Below are positions 10,135 to 21,313 of a DNA stretch of 64,000 bases, one piece after another. The position numbers and the translations under genes were made by a program. The stretch's first letter is position 1, and the number at the start of each line of letters is the position of its first letter. The stretch is taken from NCBI RefSeq assembly GCF_035222485.1, contig NC_085924.1, positions 2,232,001 to 2,296,000 of the forward strand, given 5' to 3'. Under the pieces are notes generated by a model. That model was not told where the DNA came from. It worked only from the letters and a program-made list of their open reading frames with translations, and made no database searches. Origin of the DNA: Podospora pseudoanserina (lineage: Eukaryota > Ascomycota > Sordariomycetes > Sordariales > Podosporaceae).

Positions 10135-11889
10135 ATGGCGAAATTAACCAAGGAACGCACCTACCCGCTGATGAGCCGCCGGGAGATCGAGGCTCAGATT
10201 GCTGACGGGAAGCACATGGTTATCGTGGACGGACATGTTCTCAAGGTCGATGCCTTTATGCAGTTTCACCCTGGTGGTGACAAGGCGATGAAGCACATGG
10301 TGGGGAGGGATGCTACGGATGAGGTCAATGGGCTTCATTCCCCTGAGGCGAGGGCGATGATGAACAAGTATCGCGTTGGAAGGATCGAAGGAAGGTGGAA
10401 TAATTTCTTGCCGCCTATTCAAGGTGGTAAATATAGGAAACGGCTTGAGGATGGGGCAATGGAGGTGGAAGAGGAGGATGATTCTGGACGGCTGTCGGCT
10501 CCGGCGGTGACGATAACGGCAGACACACCGTCGAGCGAGCTGGAGTCTAGACCACCCTCGCCAGTGTTTGATGTTGACGGTAGTGCTTTGCGGAAGAGAC
10601 AGGTGAAGGAATCAATGGGGTCGAGTGCTGCGTCGATAACCTCGGCATCGTCGCTAGAGGAGTCTCATGGTGATGGGAGTCTACCTCTCGACGGCATGGC
10701 CCACCTCGACATCCTCACACGCAAGGAGATCAAGCTTGACCTGGACAAATACCCGGCTGTTGACCAGGATACCCAAGAGGTCATCGTCGAGAAGTACCGC
10801 AAGCTCCACGACCGCATCAAGGCTGATGGGTTGTATGACTGCAACTATTACGCCTACGCCATCGAATGCTCCCGGTACATCACCTTTTTTGGCCTGATGC
10901 TGCTGTTCCTCAAGTGGAAGTGGTACATCCCCAGCGCTTTCTTCCTTGGTGTTTTCTGGCATCAGCTTGTCTTTTCCGCCCATGACGCCGGCCACATGGG
11001 GATTACGCACAATTTTCAGGTTGATACCATTATCGGGATCATCATTGCGGATTTCTTGGGAGGGCTGTCGTTGGGATGGTGGAAACGCAGTCATAACGTC
11101 CACCATATTGTGACAAATTCGCCGGAGCACGACCCCGACATCGAGCACATGCCGTTTTTTGCTATTTCCCACCGTTTTTTGGCGAGTCTGAGGTCGACGT
11201 ACTACGAACGGATCATGCCGTACGATGCTGCTGCCAAGTTCTTCATTTCGATGCAGCACAACTTGTATTATGTCATCATGCTCTTTGGGAGGTTCAACCT
11301 CTACCGGTTGTCGATGGAGTATCTGATCCTCGGGCAGGGGCCGAAAAAGGGGGTGGCGGCCTGGCACCGCTGGTTCGAGTTTGCTGGACAGGTCTTTTTC
11401 TGGTATTGGTTTGGGTACGAGCTGCTGTACAAGTCCGTCGATGGCGGTTGGAACAGGTTCTGGTTCGTGATGGTCAGCCACATGGTGACTTGCCCGCTGC
11501 ATGTGCAGATCACGCTGAGCCACTTCGCCATGTCGACGGCTGATTTGGGGGTGGATGAGAGTTTCCCGCAAAAGATGCTGCGGACGACGATGGATGTGGA
11601 TTGCCCGACCTGGCTGGACTTCTTTCACGGTGGTCTGCAGTTTCAGGCGATTCACCATTTGTTTCCGAGGATTCCGAGGCATAACCTGAGGAAGACGCAG
11701 AGGTTGGTGCAGGAGTTTTGCGATGAGGTCGGGATTCCGTATGCGCTCTTTGGGTTTGTGGATGGGAACAAGGAGGTGATTGGGAGGTTGGGGGAGGTGG
11801 CGAGGCAGGCGGCTATTTTGAAGAAGTGTCAGGGGGTTATGATTGGGGAGGGGAGGGTGGAGGGGCATCATCATCATCATCATCACTAA
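10135..11889 (+). CDS. cytochrome b5-fused fatty acid desaturase, probable delta-8 sphingolipid desaturase
   Basis: Single-exon gene, 584 residues, membrane enzyme of the endoplasmic reticulum. The N-terminus is a cytochrome b5 domain: the haem motif HPGG lies at 45-48 and the second axial His is probably His68 (NGLHSPEA). A low-complexity acidic linker (about 105-190) leads to the desaturase core with all three histidine boxes: HDAGH (283-287), HNVHH (320-324) and QAIHH (504-508). Gln in place of the first His of box 3 is the front-end type, as in delta-8 sphingolipid and delta-6 fatty acyl desaturases. Fungal front-end desaturases with this layout usually introduce the delta-8 double bond into the long-chain base of glucosylceramides; that substrate is inferred. 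Hydrophobic helices flank boxes 1-2 and precede box 3. The protein ends in Gly followed by seven consecutive His codons. Confidence 0.9.
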   Translation: MAKLTKERTYPLMSRREIEAQIADGKHMVIVDGHVLKVDAFMQFHPGGDKAMKHMVGRDATDEVNGLHSPEARAMMNKYRVGRIEGRWNNFLPPIQGGKYRKRLEDGAMEVEEEDDSGRLSAPAVTITADTPSSELESRPPSPVFDVDGSALRKRQVKESMGSSAASITSASSLEESHGDGSLPLDGMAHLDILTRKEIKLDLDKYPAVDQDTQEVIVEKYRKLHDRIKADGLYDCNYYAYAIECSRYITFFGLMLLFLKWKWYIPSAFFLGVFWHQLVFSAHDAGHMGITHNFQVDTIIGIIIADFLGGLSLGWWKRSHNVHHIVTNSPEHDPDIEHMPFFAISHRFLASLRSTYYERIMPYDAAAKFFISMQHNLYYVIMLFGRFNLYRLSMEYLILGQGPKKGVAAWHRWFEFAGQVFFWYWFGYELLYKSVDGGWNRFWFVMVSHMVTCPLHVQITLSHFAMSTADLGVDESFPQKMLRTTMDVDCPTWLDFFHGGLQFQAIHHLFPRIPRHNLRKTQRLVQEFCDEVGIPYALFGFVDGNKEVIGRLGEVARQAAILKKCQGVMIGEGRVEGHHHHHHH

Positions 11890-13446
11890 GGGGGGAAGAT
11901 GAGTAGAAAGGGATGAGGTGTGGGAAGGAGTGTGAGGTTGTATATGGCTGGAAGGTTAGCTGTAGTGATAACCCTCAAAAGTTGACCTTATTCTATAGAC
12001 TAGGACTTTTGATTCCTCTTGGATAGGTGTGTGAAGAGTGAGGGGACATGAGGCAGTCCTTTTTGGCCCACCGTTAGATCTCTTGCGTGATTCGAACCAA
12101 GATCAAGGAATAGTCACGAGACTCTTCCTTCTGCAAGCCAACGAGGAGCCATCCTTTTATAATGAGATCGCCGAGGTCCTTTAGGTCGCCGCTCACAGTG
12201 CGTGATAGCCAAGGGACTACTGTGATGGGGGGTTGATGGGGGGGATTCTTGGGTTACAGAAAACGAGCCAGGGCCCTGGATCAGCCCCCCATCTTGCCGC
12301 CTCTTGCATGCAGATAATGCAGTAGCTCCAAGGGACACGGACCAAGATCCGCAGAACCCAATCCTACCCTGGTACTTGAGATTCCGACATCATGACCCGT
12401 ACCCCAATTCTTGCGCGCAAGTTGGCGAGGCAAGCTGTCAGGTAATGGCGTGGTTGGCGGTGGTCGAGTGCCCTGGCTCGCTCTCATTTGGCTGTTTCAT
12501 CATGGTTCACCGAGATTTAAGAAATTGATGGAGGAAGAGCTGCTGAAGGGGGGCGCTGGTTTCCTTTGCTCCTCTAGGACAGCTACCGTAGCTTCGGTCT
12601 CTGGTGATTAATACTCCACTCTTTTGTTTGCTTCTTTTCTTTATTTTTCTGGTTGAACGAATGAGATTCTCCGGTTCTGGTGCCGTGGGCCTTGCTGCAT
12701 GTTTTCGTTCCCATCATTAAAGCCAACTGATGAGTCGGGGAGCGTGGTCGAGGTCGAACCGGCTGCCGACATTGTGCTCTCGTCAGGTTTACGAACACGG
12801 CCTGGGCAGGCACCTAATAAACTAACTGACCAAAAGAAGCAACACCAATGAACAGATTGTCATAAGATGTTTCGCATCTGGGTCGAGTTTGCGAGCTGGG
12901 GGGTGAGAGGGAAGTGTGCTCCCAGCAATCCGGAAATACAAGACTTGAAGAATGCACGTCACAGACAGTCTACCCTGTCTTTTTACCTAAGATCCTCCCC
13001 GCGGGACTGGGGAGAAACGAGTGTAGGCATGGGTGTGAGTGATAGCGGAGGGCACTAACTACCCTGGTTACAACCGCATCTCGGTCTCCCCCGCCTCTCG
13101 CTTCTCACCATCAAACCTCGTAAGCCAAGCAGTCTCAAGTGTAAGAAGTGGTGCCATGTTGGGCCATGCCGGGGCCCTAGTTTATGTTTTCTTTTGAGAT
13201 AGTTGAGAAAACACAAAAGAAATTGGCTAGATACGTCAGGACAAGACATGGGTTTCACTTTGCTTGTCGATGGTTGCTTCTCGATGGATCGATGCCGGCA
13301 GCCTTCCGCCAGTGTCCCCATGTCGTGTCGTGCATAGGCTTTATCCCACTTGTTTTTGCGGGCGTCTCCGATTGTTTATCTCTGCTTGCCCCCAGTTTTT
13401 CATTAGCCACTATCCCCGAAGGCAAACCGATTTTGATAGTCCAAGA

Positions 13447-13482
<36 letters not shown>

Positions 13483-13937
13483 GGGCACACACACCATGCC
13501 ACTTACCTACTCAGATGACCATTGCGATCGTTGCAACTCACTGCTACTGCTGAGGAAGAAGAAGTATATTAAAAAAAGCAATGTGACCGAGGAATTTGGT
13601 CAGTCGTGGTACCCTGTATGAATGGGGGATATATCTTTGTGCCCTTCCTCCCTCCCTCCTTCTCTGTCAGGTTTGAAGGATTTTCTTGAGCAAGCAAGCT
13701 TGTGAGTTTTATTATACCTACGGTTCTTACCTACTACATACAACGAGACTGTGCTAGCAGTTTAATTGACACTCTCAACGCCGGAAGTCCTAATCACTGC
13801 TACATCATCATCATCATCATCCTACCCACCTTACACACCCGCCTACCTACATACAGCCAGCCTTTTCTCCTTTTCAAATCAGCATCACCATTTTTCTTTA
13901 TCTCACTTCCTCATTACGATTCCGCAAAGTTCTAAAG
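11890..13937. other. intergenic region with a CA microsatellite
   Basis: About 2 kb without a supportable gene. Reading frames here are short, overlap on both strands and lack domain content. A pure AC repeat lies at about 13449-13480. The last 150 bp before 13938 are C/T-rich, like a leader for the small gene that follows. Confidence 0.55.
13449..13480. repeat. (AC)n microsatellite
   Basis: Uninterrupted dinucleotide run of about 16 AC units, followed by CCCGGGCACACACACC. It lies in non-coding sequence. Confidence 0.95.
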
Positions 13938-14218
13938 ATGGGTAAGAGAAAGATGGACGAAGCCGCAGCCGAGCGGATCCGAGCAGCAAGAGGTGACAAG
14001 GTGGGTGGTAGCCTCTTCCCCATTTCACTCGATGTCATGTAGATGCTCACCATGTCCAACAACAGGACCCCTTCGCCAGACGGGCAGCAACCACGGTGCG
14101 GCAAAGCAAGCAGGGCGGCGAATCACCATCGGGCAAGAAAGATGGAAGCAGCAGCAAGGATGGCAAGAGTGAGGGGAGTGGTAGCAAGGGGAGTAGTTCC
14201 TCAAATTGGAGGACATAG
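13938..14218 (+). CDS. small basic hypothetical protein, 71 aa, two exons
   Basis: Exons 13938-14000 and 14066-14218. Exon 1 encodes 21 residues (MGKRKMDEAAAERIRAARGD then K) and exon 2 continues DPFARRAATTVRQSKQGG, then a Ser/Gly/Lys-rich tail ending NWRT. The 65-nt intron has GTGGGT..ACAG ends and keeps frame. The N-terminal KRKMDEAAAERIRAARGDKDPFARRA block looks like an amphipathic, conserved helix; the tail is disordered. I do not recognise a characterised family. The split codon-clean structure and good ATG context (TAAAGATGG) support a real gene, but expression evidence would be decisive. Confidence 0.55.
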
Positions 14219-16466
14219 GTCGATGGAGGGGGTATTGGGAAGAATGTCATGAGACATGACAAGGGGTTGGTGAAAAAACATGATGGGCTAGAATACTGAA
14301 GAATTCAAGGTTGCTGCTACTCCGAACATGCTGTTAACGTCTCCTGACAGGGAATGATATGCAGGTTGATGTGAAAGTAGATAAGATCTCTGCAAGATGA
14401 TCTTACGTTTCCGATGTGTAAGAGTTTTAGTTGCTGGAACAGGTTTATGGCTATGGAAATTTGCACCACACACATCTACATTGACAGCTGGTATCAACCA
14501 CCCCCACTTGGAGGGAGCTTTCGTTGCGTGGCTACCCCGGAGCCGAGGCATTCTTTAGGAGTATCTGTATGGCTGATTCCTCGTGGAATGTTCGGAGCGT
14601 CAGCCTCCCTTGGGCGGCCTCATGCTCGTCCGAACTAGATATGTTGCTGACAACCATGAAACTCGAACGGCATGAGACATTTTCTCGCCCATGAAGAGGC
14701 TGGCTGGCTGACTTGGCTGGATAAGTATGATGTCTTAACAACGTGGCCATGACGGGTACAGCTGGTGGATGATAGGTCAAGCTCACAGCGTGTCGTTGCT
14801 TCTTTTCTGCCGACTGACCCCCCTGTCAGCCATGTCTCTTCACGCCCCATGTTGTTGGAGGAGGCAAAGAAGCAAATGATGAACACAACGCGTGCCCGAT
14901 AGCTTCTCTATGTGCTCGTTGAAGAGGAGAAAGTACTGGAGTGTTGTAACGAGAGGTTACAGTAGACTCGAAGAAGGGGTCAGGCTTCTTTTGGTAAGCC
15001 GCAAGATGACACCCGACACATGGAAATGGCGTACATCCAGCCCTGGAGTACAACACAGGGTGGAACAACTGAGGACCGGTGAGCAAGCCATCGACCCTTG
15101 GCTTATACAAGAATGCACAGAAGCAGAGCGAGGGTGATACCACTACAGCCAGTCCAGCGCCCCTTCCACATGCCCAAGAGCTCGGCATCAGATGCTGTGT
15201 CCGAGGCCAACCATAGCACAGCAATGTGCCGGGCACACAGTGCATCGTTGAACCAGCGAGTTGTTCAGGGGACGATCCGATCTCTGAGTGTCAACTCGTG
15301 CAGTGGAAGGCTACACCAGTGGAATATGCCATGAGAAACAGAACTGAATACAAGGTAGATATGCATATATAAAAGACTCGTGATACTGGTGCCATGGGTA
15401 GTTGCGTAGCGGATCTTCTAGCTATCAATCAGCGTATGGTGGTGGCCTAGTTCAAGAGCAGGAGAAGCAATCATGTCCCAAGTCAAGGAATGACACGTGC
15501 CCTAAACAAGGAGAAGATAGGTTGTCAGTGGTTGGTGGTGGTCGAGTATGTCCTCAGACGTGGGATGGGAAAGCCTTCCAACCAAATCATCAGAGGCGGG
15601 CATCGTTCCACAACAGTAAAGCTACTGTTCACTGAAGCAACAGACAGTTTGTTTGGAAACCGAGTAGACAAAACAAACACCTCACGTGTGAGGTCCTCGC
15701 TGCTCGCCGACCTCATGTAGCGCTGCACTGCAGCGACGGCGAGTACCAAGATTGAAGGGCAGATGGTTGACAGAAACTGTGTTAAGAGCTCCTTACACAA
15801 GTGAAGGTTGGGCACAGTGCGAAAGACTGCCTAACCCCATCAACCCCGCCAAACGATTGCAGGCGAATCCCTGTCCACCACGACTGTCACCTTTAACCCT
15901 CTTGGGAAACCACAGCCTCCACTCCCCGCCCCTCGAACCCCTTGAAGCAGCACTCGCGGGCAGCATCCCCGTCGAGCCTCCCACCATCCACCTCCAGCAA
16001 CCAACTTACACCGACCGCACCTCTGTATCGCCCATCTGTCCATCTCGCTATCTTGTCGGCATATTCCACATTTCGAATAGAAAGGAGTCCGGTGTAGTAG
16101 TATTGCCTGATACCCCGACAGACCAAACCGCTCTGTTCGACACTCATCAAAGCCCAATCTCAGTCTCCAGTAACGGTCAAAGTTACCCCACGTCAGGAGC
16201 GGGAAGCACTCAGAGTGAACGCATTCCGTCATCGAGGCTCGGCTCGGAAGACGCCGAATTCGTCAACCACACAACAGGTCCGTCTCGGCAGACCAAGCTT
16301 CCCATTCGGATCCGGACTCCGGGCAGACCATCCGAGTTGTGCTCCCGTGTTCACCACGTGAGTCGGGGAGCCTTCTCGTCAAAGCCCCGCTCCTGGTTCA
16401 TCTCCCTACAACAGCATGCCCGAGTAGCCAGGCCCCAAAGGAATCCCGTCTTCGAGAACCGGCGTG
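14219..16466 (+). other. intergenic and VAC14 upstream region
   Basis: No supportable gene. A 252-codon frame from 15752 runs across the VAC14 start in another phase; its composition (Ser/Pro/Arg mixture, no domain) and the neighbouring leader context suggest chance. The rest holds only short overlapping frames. Confidence 0.5.
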
Positions 16467-19400
16467 ATGGACCCCACCATCCAGCGCGCCCTGAACGACA
16501 AGCTCTATGATAAGCGCAAGGTTGGCGCTCTCGAGTATGTTTTTTTTTTTTTTTTTTTTTTATCTACATCACATTGCATAGACAGCTGCATACCCGGGCC
16601 CGCCCAGGCTGCAGGCAAACAGCCCCTTTCCCCTCCACTTTGCCCCTGATTCGATAATGGCTTCCTTCTTATGACAAAGGATGAATGTAACTTACATCAA
16701 ACTCTCACACAGTCTTGAGCGCGTCATTCGCGAGGTAGTTGCCAAACAGGATAACGCCAGAATTGAGGCCATTCTCGACCAGCTGTGCAACGACTATGCC
16801 TACGCTGTCCACCAGCCCCATGCCCGCAACGGTGGGCTGATCGGCCTGGCCGCTGCTGCCATTGCCTTGGGTTCTGTATGTTCTTGTCTTCCCTCCTCTT
16901 CTCTGATCTTCCCCTACCGTCACACCATTTGGGTGGCATGACACCTACGTGCTACCGACCTCTTGCTTACCCGTGACCGTCCTTCGGTTTGCTACGAACA
17001 GGAACTCGCCAGATACCTTGAGGTCATTGTGCCACCGGTCCTAGCCTGCTTCACAGACCAGGATGCACGAGTCCGATACTATGCCTGCGAGGCCATGTAT
17101 AACATTGCCAAGGTCGCAAAGGGCGAAATCCTCATCTATTTCAACCACATCTTCGATGCCCTCTGCAAGGTAGGCAGTCTCACTTGTTCTCCTTTTTCCC
17201 GCATACCCTTGTCTCACTTTCTCTCTCGACACCTCTAGCTTGGTGCCGACTCGGAACTGTCAGTCAAGAACGGTGCCGAGTTGCTCGATCGTCTCATCAA
17301 AGATATCGTCTCAGAATCAGCAGCAACCTACGTTTCCGTCTTGGAGCAGCCGCCGCCATACCAAGAGGACGATAAGGACGTTCTGGATGACACGAATGAA
17401 CTGCCAACGGCCTTCTCCCTGAAGAGGTTTATACCACTTCTTCGTGACCGCATTTATGCCATCAACCCTTTCACACGGACCTTTCTTGTGGGCTGGATTA
17501 TTCTCCTGGACTCTATTCCAGACCTGGAGCTTGTCACTTTCCTGCCTGAATTTCTCGGAGGCCTGTTGCGATTTCTGAGTGACCCCAACCGGGACGTTCA
17601 CGTGGCGACGCAGGGCTGCTTGGACAAGTTCCTCAACGAGATCAAGAGGATCGCCCGCATCAAGAAGGGGATCGCCGAGAGCAAAAAGTCAAAGGGCGAA
17701 GGCAAACGGAAAAGAGAGGACTCGGTTGAGAGCGGGAGCATACGCCCCACTCTCGAAGAAGGCGACGAGGTGGATTCCGAAACGGCAGCCGACGACGATG
17801 AGCTGGATAGCGAGGATGACTGGGTTCCAGGCCAAGACGTGCAGATCAACCACAAGGCGATTCTGGAGATTCTGACTGCCACACTTGACTCACCGCTGGG
17901 TAAGCCGCCCTTCGACAACGGTCGCCAAAAGACTGCTAATCTCACCCCGAATCCAGAAGAAGATGGACTGCTGGAGTCGCTCCGCTGGATTGTCGAATTT
18001 CTTGACATCTGCCCGGAGGAGGTACTCCCGTTTACTCCCAAGATTCTAGCTCATCTCTTGCCAGCAATGGCCAGTGGGGTTGAGTCAATTCGCCAGGCTG
18101 CCGCCAGGGTCAACACGTCACTGATGGACTATGTCGTCTCACTCTCTGACGATGCTGAGCTCGCAACCATTCCGCACCAGCTGTCTAGGATGCCGCACGG
18201 CGATCGCCAGGACGGAACCACAAGCGCCCGGGCATCCCTTTCCAGCTCGAGAGAGCTTGAGATACGAAGTCCCACCCCGGCCACGGGCAAGCCTCTTCCA
18301 CGGACTCCAACCCTGGGCACGTCTGGCGCTTTGCAACCACAAGCAGATCTTGATTATGCCGCTGCGGTAAACTCACTAACCCTGCTGTTTTTGAACGACC
18401 ACGAAGCCACCCGTGTCGCTGCCCTCACGTGGCTCATCATGTTGCACCGCAAAGCACCCAGAAAAGTGCTGGCGTTTAACGATGGCACCTTCCCTGCACT
18501 TCTCAAGACACTCTCTGACCCAGCCGAAGCAGTCGTCACCAAAGATTTGCAACTACTTTCACAGATATCAAGGAATAGCGAAGACGACTATTTCACCAAT
18601 TTTATGGTAAACTTGCTGCAGCTGTTCTCAACGGACCGGAAGCTGCTCGAGACAAGAGGAAACCTGATAATTCGCCAGCTTTGTACCAGCCTCAGCGCGG
18701 AACGGATATACCGGACGCTTGCGGACTGTATCGAGAAGGAAGAGGATGTGGAGTTTGCTAGTATCATGGTCCAGAACTTGAACAACAACTTGATCACGGC
18801 ACCAGAGTTGGCAGAACTGAGGAAGCGGTTGAGGAATCTGGAGACGAAGGTTTGTGCCGAATTTGTTGAATGCGTCGAGAAGCTACTAACTATGACTACA
18901 GGATGGACAAACATTCTTCGTGGCGCTCTTTCGATCGTGGTGCTATAACGCTGTGGCAACGTTCTCGCTTTGTCTATTGGCGCAGGCGTATGAGCAGGCA
19001 TATAACCTCTTACAAATCTTGTATGCTTCTCCCTCTGCGCAGTGAAAGTGTGTCTACTAACCTTACAACAGTGCCGAGCTTGAAATGACAGTCAACATCC
19101 TCATTCAGATTGACAAGTTGGTGCAGCTCCTGGAGTCGCCGGTCTTTACATGTATGTCTGATCTTCCCTCAGCGTGTGGAATGGTAAATGGTGCTGACAG
19201 TTTGCCCAAACAGACCTTCGTCTCCAGCTTTTGGAGCCAGAGAAATACCCGCATCTGTACAAGTGCTTGTATGGCCTTCTTATGCTTCTTCCGCAATCAT
19301 CGGCCTTTGCGGCTCTCAAAAACCGGTTGAACAGTGTTAGTTCCATTGGGTATCTGCATATTGCGCCGAGACCGTACGTCCCACCTCATGCCTGTTGACA

Positions 19401-19843
19401 GTATCACTTACTAACATGATGTTTGCAGCAACGCAACAACACCGTCGGTGCCCTCATTTGATCGCCCCAACCGATTGAAGGGCCGGGAAGAAGGCATCAT
19501 CCGTTGGGCTGAGCTCTTGGAGAAGTTCCGGACGGTGCAAGAAAGGGCAAGGCGTCTACAAAGGCTGGGCGCAGACACGGATGATTCTCCGTTTGGAGTA
19601 GGAGATCTTAGGATAGGTGGGGGCGATGGAACCGGGGACATGAAGCCGGCGACAGGAAGAGAAGGCGGCGGGACAGGCCCTCCTCGGAATGCAGGAGGGG
19701 GCGGTAGGGACTCTCCGGCCGGCGGAACGAATAACGCGAACTCGGCACCGTCGAAACCGGAACCGCCGCCAAAGACCAGGACTGGACTAGGGAGACAGCT
19801 GGGGAGGTTTGGGGTGGCTGGGCGAGGCAAGCGGAACCCCTGA
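16467..19843 (+). CDS. VAC14: Vac14, scaffold of the PI(3,5)P2 kinase complex
   Basis: Eight exons (16467-16534, 16713-16875, 17002-17169, 17239-18849, 18902-19020, 19072-19151, 19214-19373, 19429-19843) encode 927 residues, with frame kept at every join. Vac14 is the HEAT-repeat scaffold that holds the kinase Fab1/PIKfyve and the phosphatase Fig4 on vacuolar and endosomal membranes. The N-terminus shows HEAT-type helices with family motifs ([63 protein letters not shown]). The middle is acidic and disordered. The C-terminal Fig4-binding region runs from about [20 protein letters not shown] through [20 protein letters not shown] to [19 protein letters not shown] Gly/Pro-rich tail ends the protein. 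Intron 1 (16535-16712) contains a T-run of about 22 nt directly after the donor. Confidence 0.94.
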
Positions 19844-20217
19844 TCCGAATCTCTTGTTGCAAGTTGTTTGCCCCGCATCAACACCCAGCACTACCTGCCT
19901 GTCCTTTTGGAACCCATTTTTGGTTGTCAATTTTGTTCTGAAGCGAGCAGGCGAGCGCGCGAGTTTGGTTGATGGCTTTGACTGCTTGGTGCTTGATTTA
20001 CATGATTTTTTGGTTTTGGGGTTTATTGTTTTTTTATTGCATAGCAAAGTTGGCCTCGTTTTGTTTACTTTATATCATGCATGCCTTGGTTTGGCTTTTT
20101 TTTTTTCTTTTTTTTTTTGGTCCCCTCCTATACTTGGTCCGTCCTGCCTTTTTGCTTGCTCAGTGCCACACAACAAAAGAAGACAAAAACATTGAGTGAC
20201 CAAAGCTCAAGTGATGA
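19844..20217 (+). other. VAC14 3' side
   Basis: T-rich sequence (runs near 20096-20120) that probably contains the VAC14 3' UTR and terminator. The frame at 19809-20195 is Phe-rich and random-looking. No gene seen. Confidence 0.5.
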
Positions 20218-21186
20218 TATTCTTCTAACAGGTACAATCTATCTCTAGACCATCTACCAACAACGCAAACAACCCAGTCCCAAGTGACCCAACCCGCCAG
20301 ACCCCCATCATCACAGCAACCGGATGCTAGTCAAGAAGAGCGCAGTCATCGTCGGACAGCGATTGAACAGAAACACGATTACAAACGCTCGCAAAGCCAG
20401 ACCCGAGCCCGTAGTCAGACTCGTCAGCCGCCGAATGCGCTACCTGTACAGCAAGCACGGAATCAGAGCCGGACGCGTGAATCGGCTGTTCAGAGCGGCG
20501 GCGGAGGAGGAGGAGGGAGTTCAAGCAGGAGCTTGAGCCTGACGCGCCACCCGACGGTCAGGAGCCAGAGCCAAGGGGGTACGACGAGGAGTTACAACCA
20601 GCATAACCTCGGGAGGAAGGCGAGTCAGTTTTACAGTCAGGGGGTTGGGGAGGCGGGCGTGGGGATCAAGGAGGAGAAGGAGATGGAGGAGAGGGAAAAG
20701 GGGGAGGAGGAGGTTGAGGCTGGGGCGAGGAAGGGTAGTCTTGTGAGTGGTAATGGAGGAGAGGAGGGGGATGTTGGGAGGAAGAGCAGTCTTGCGAGTA
20801 GTACTAACGCTGGGAAGAGTGGTGAGGGGGTCAAGACGGATAATGGTGTTGATGGGGTTGTTGAGGAGGGCGGGAGGAGGACGGTGAGTACGGCTAGTTC
20901 CAGTGGGGGTAAGGAGAGGGGGAGTATCAGGTGGGCGGTGAAGGATAGTAATGGGAAGGAGATTGAAGGGGGTAAAAATGGGGTTAAAGAGGGGAAGAAT
21001 GATGATGTGGGGAAGAATGTCAAGAGTGCTAATGGGATATCAGTTGGGAGTGTCAGGGGGAGGAATAGTGCCGAGGTGGTAAAGGATGTCACTGGAGATG
21101 GCAAAGCTGCCAAGAATGGCACAGGGGCTGTTGCTGCGGAAGGAAAAAGCGGAGAAAAACCCGAGAATGGAAAGGGAGACACATAA
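20218..21186 (+). CDS. possible low-complexity protein; no in-frame ATG at its start
   Basis: A continuous frame of 323 codons (including the stop) runs from 20218 to the stop at 21184-21186 without an ATG until roughly residue 155. The first part reads like protein: Ser/Gln/Arg-rich (RSQSQTRARSQTRQ), a Gly run, LTRHPTVRSQSQ and SQFYSQG. The rest is acidic and Gly/Ser/Lys-rich with G-ending codons, a bias also seen in the 3' part of the desaturase gene. TTCTAACAG at about 20223-20231 is a plausible splice acceptor, so an upstream exon could supply the ATG, or initiation could be at a GTG/CTG. No domain recognised. It may be a real disordered protein or only a purine-rich open stretch; it is convergent with HAUS1, whose stop lies 127 bp away. 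Confidence 0.35.
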   Translation, partial: YSSNRYNLSLDHLPTTQTTQSQVTQPARPPSSQQPDASQEERSHRRTAIEQKHDYKRSQSQTRARSQTRQPPNALPVQQARNQSRTRESAVQSGGGGGGGSSSRSLSLTRHPTVRSQSQGGTTRSYNQHNLGRKASQFYSQGVGEAGVGIKEEKEMEEREKGEEEVEAGARKGSLVSGNGGEEGDVGRKSSLASSTNAGKSGEGVKTDNGVDGVVEEGGRRTVSTASSSGGKERGSIRWAVKDSNGKEIEGGKNGVKEGKNDDVGKNVKSANGISVGSVRGRNSAEVVKDVTGDGKAAKNGTGAVAAEGKSGEKPENGKGDT

Positions 21187-21313
21187 ATCTGAGAATCAAT
21201 GATGGGATTTTGGTGCACATGGAGGGTCGTCGTCGCAGTGTCGAATAGTTATGAGACGTTGAAATAGAGTTGAATTTTGGCCGACAAAGGCATTCAATAA
21301 TGCCAATCTCGTA

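Noticed and set aside
10681-11886. A 401-codon minus-strand frame opposite the desaturase
   Set aside because: His/Pro/Arg-rich antisense of a strongly supported single-exon gene with three histidine boxes on the plus strand.
12060-12130. Possible tRNA: GATTCGAACC resembling a T-loop on the minus strand
   Set aside because: Flanking bases do not form T, anticodon or acceptor stems.
15752-16510. A 252-codon plus-strand frame overlapping the start of VAC14
   Set aside because: It runs into VAC14 exon 1 in another phase, has random-looking composition without domains, and lies where the VAC14 leader is expected.
20637-21218. A minus-strand Pro/Ser/Leu-rich frame of 193 codons
   Set aside because: Pure antisense of the purine-rich plus-strand frame; no motif and no splice context.
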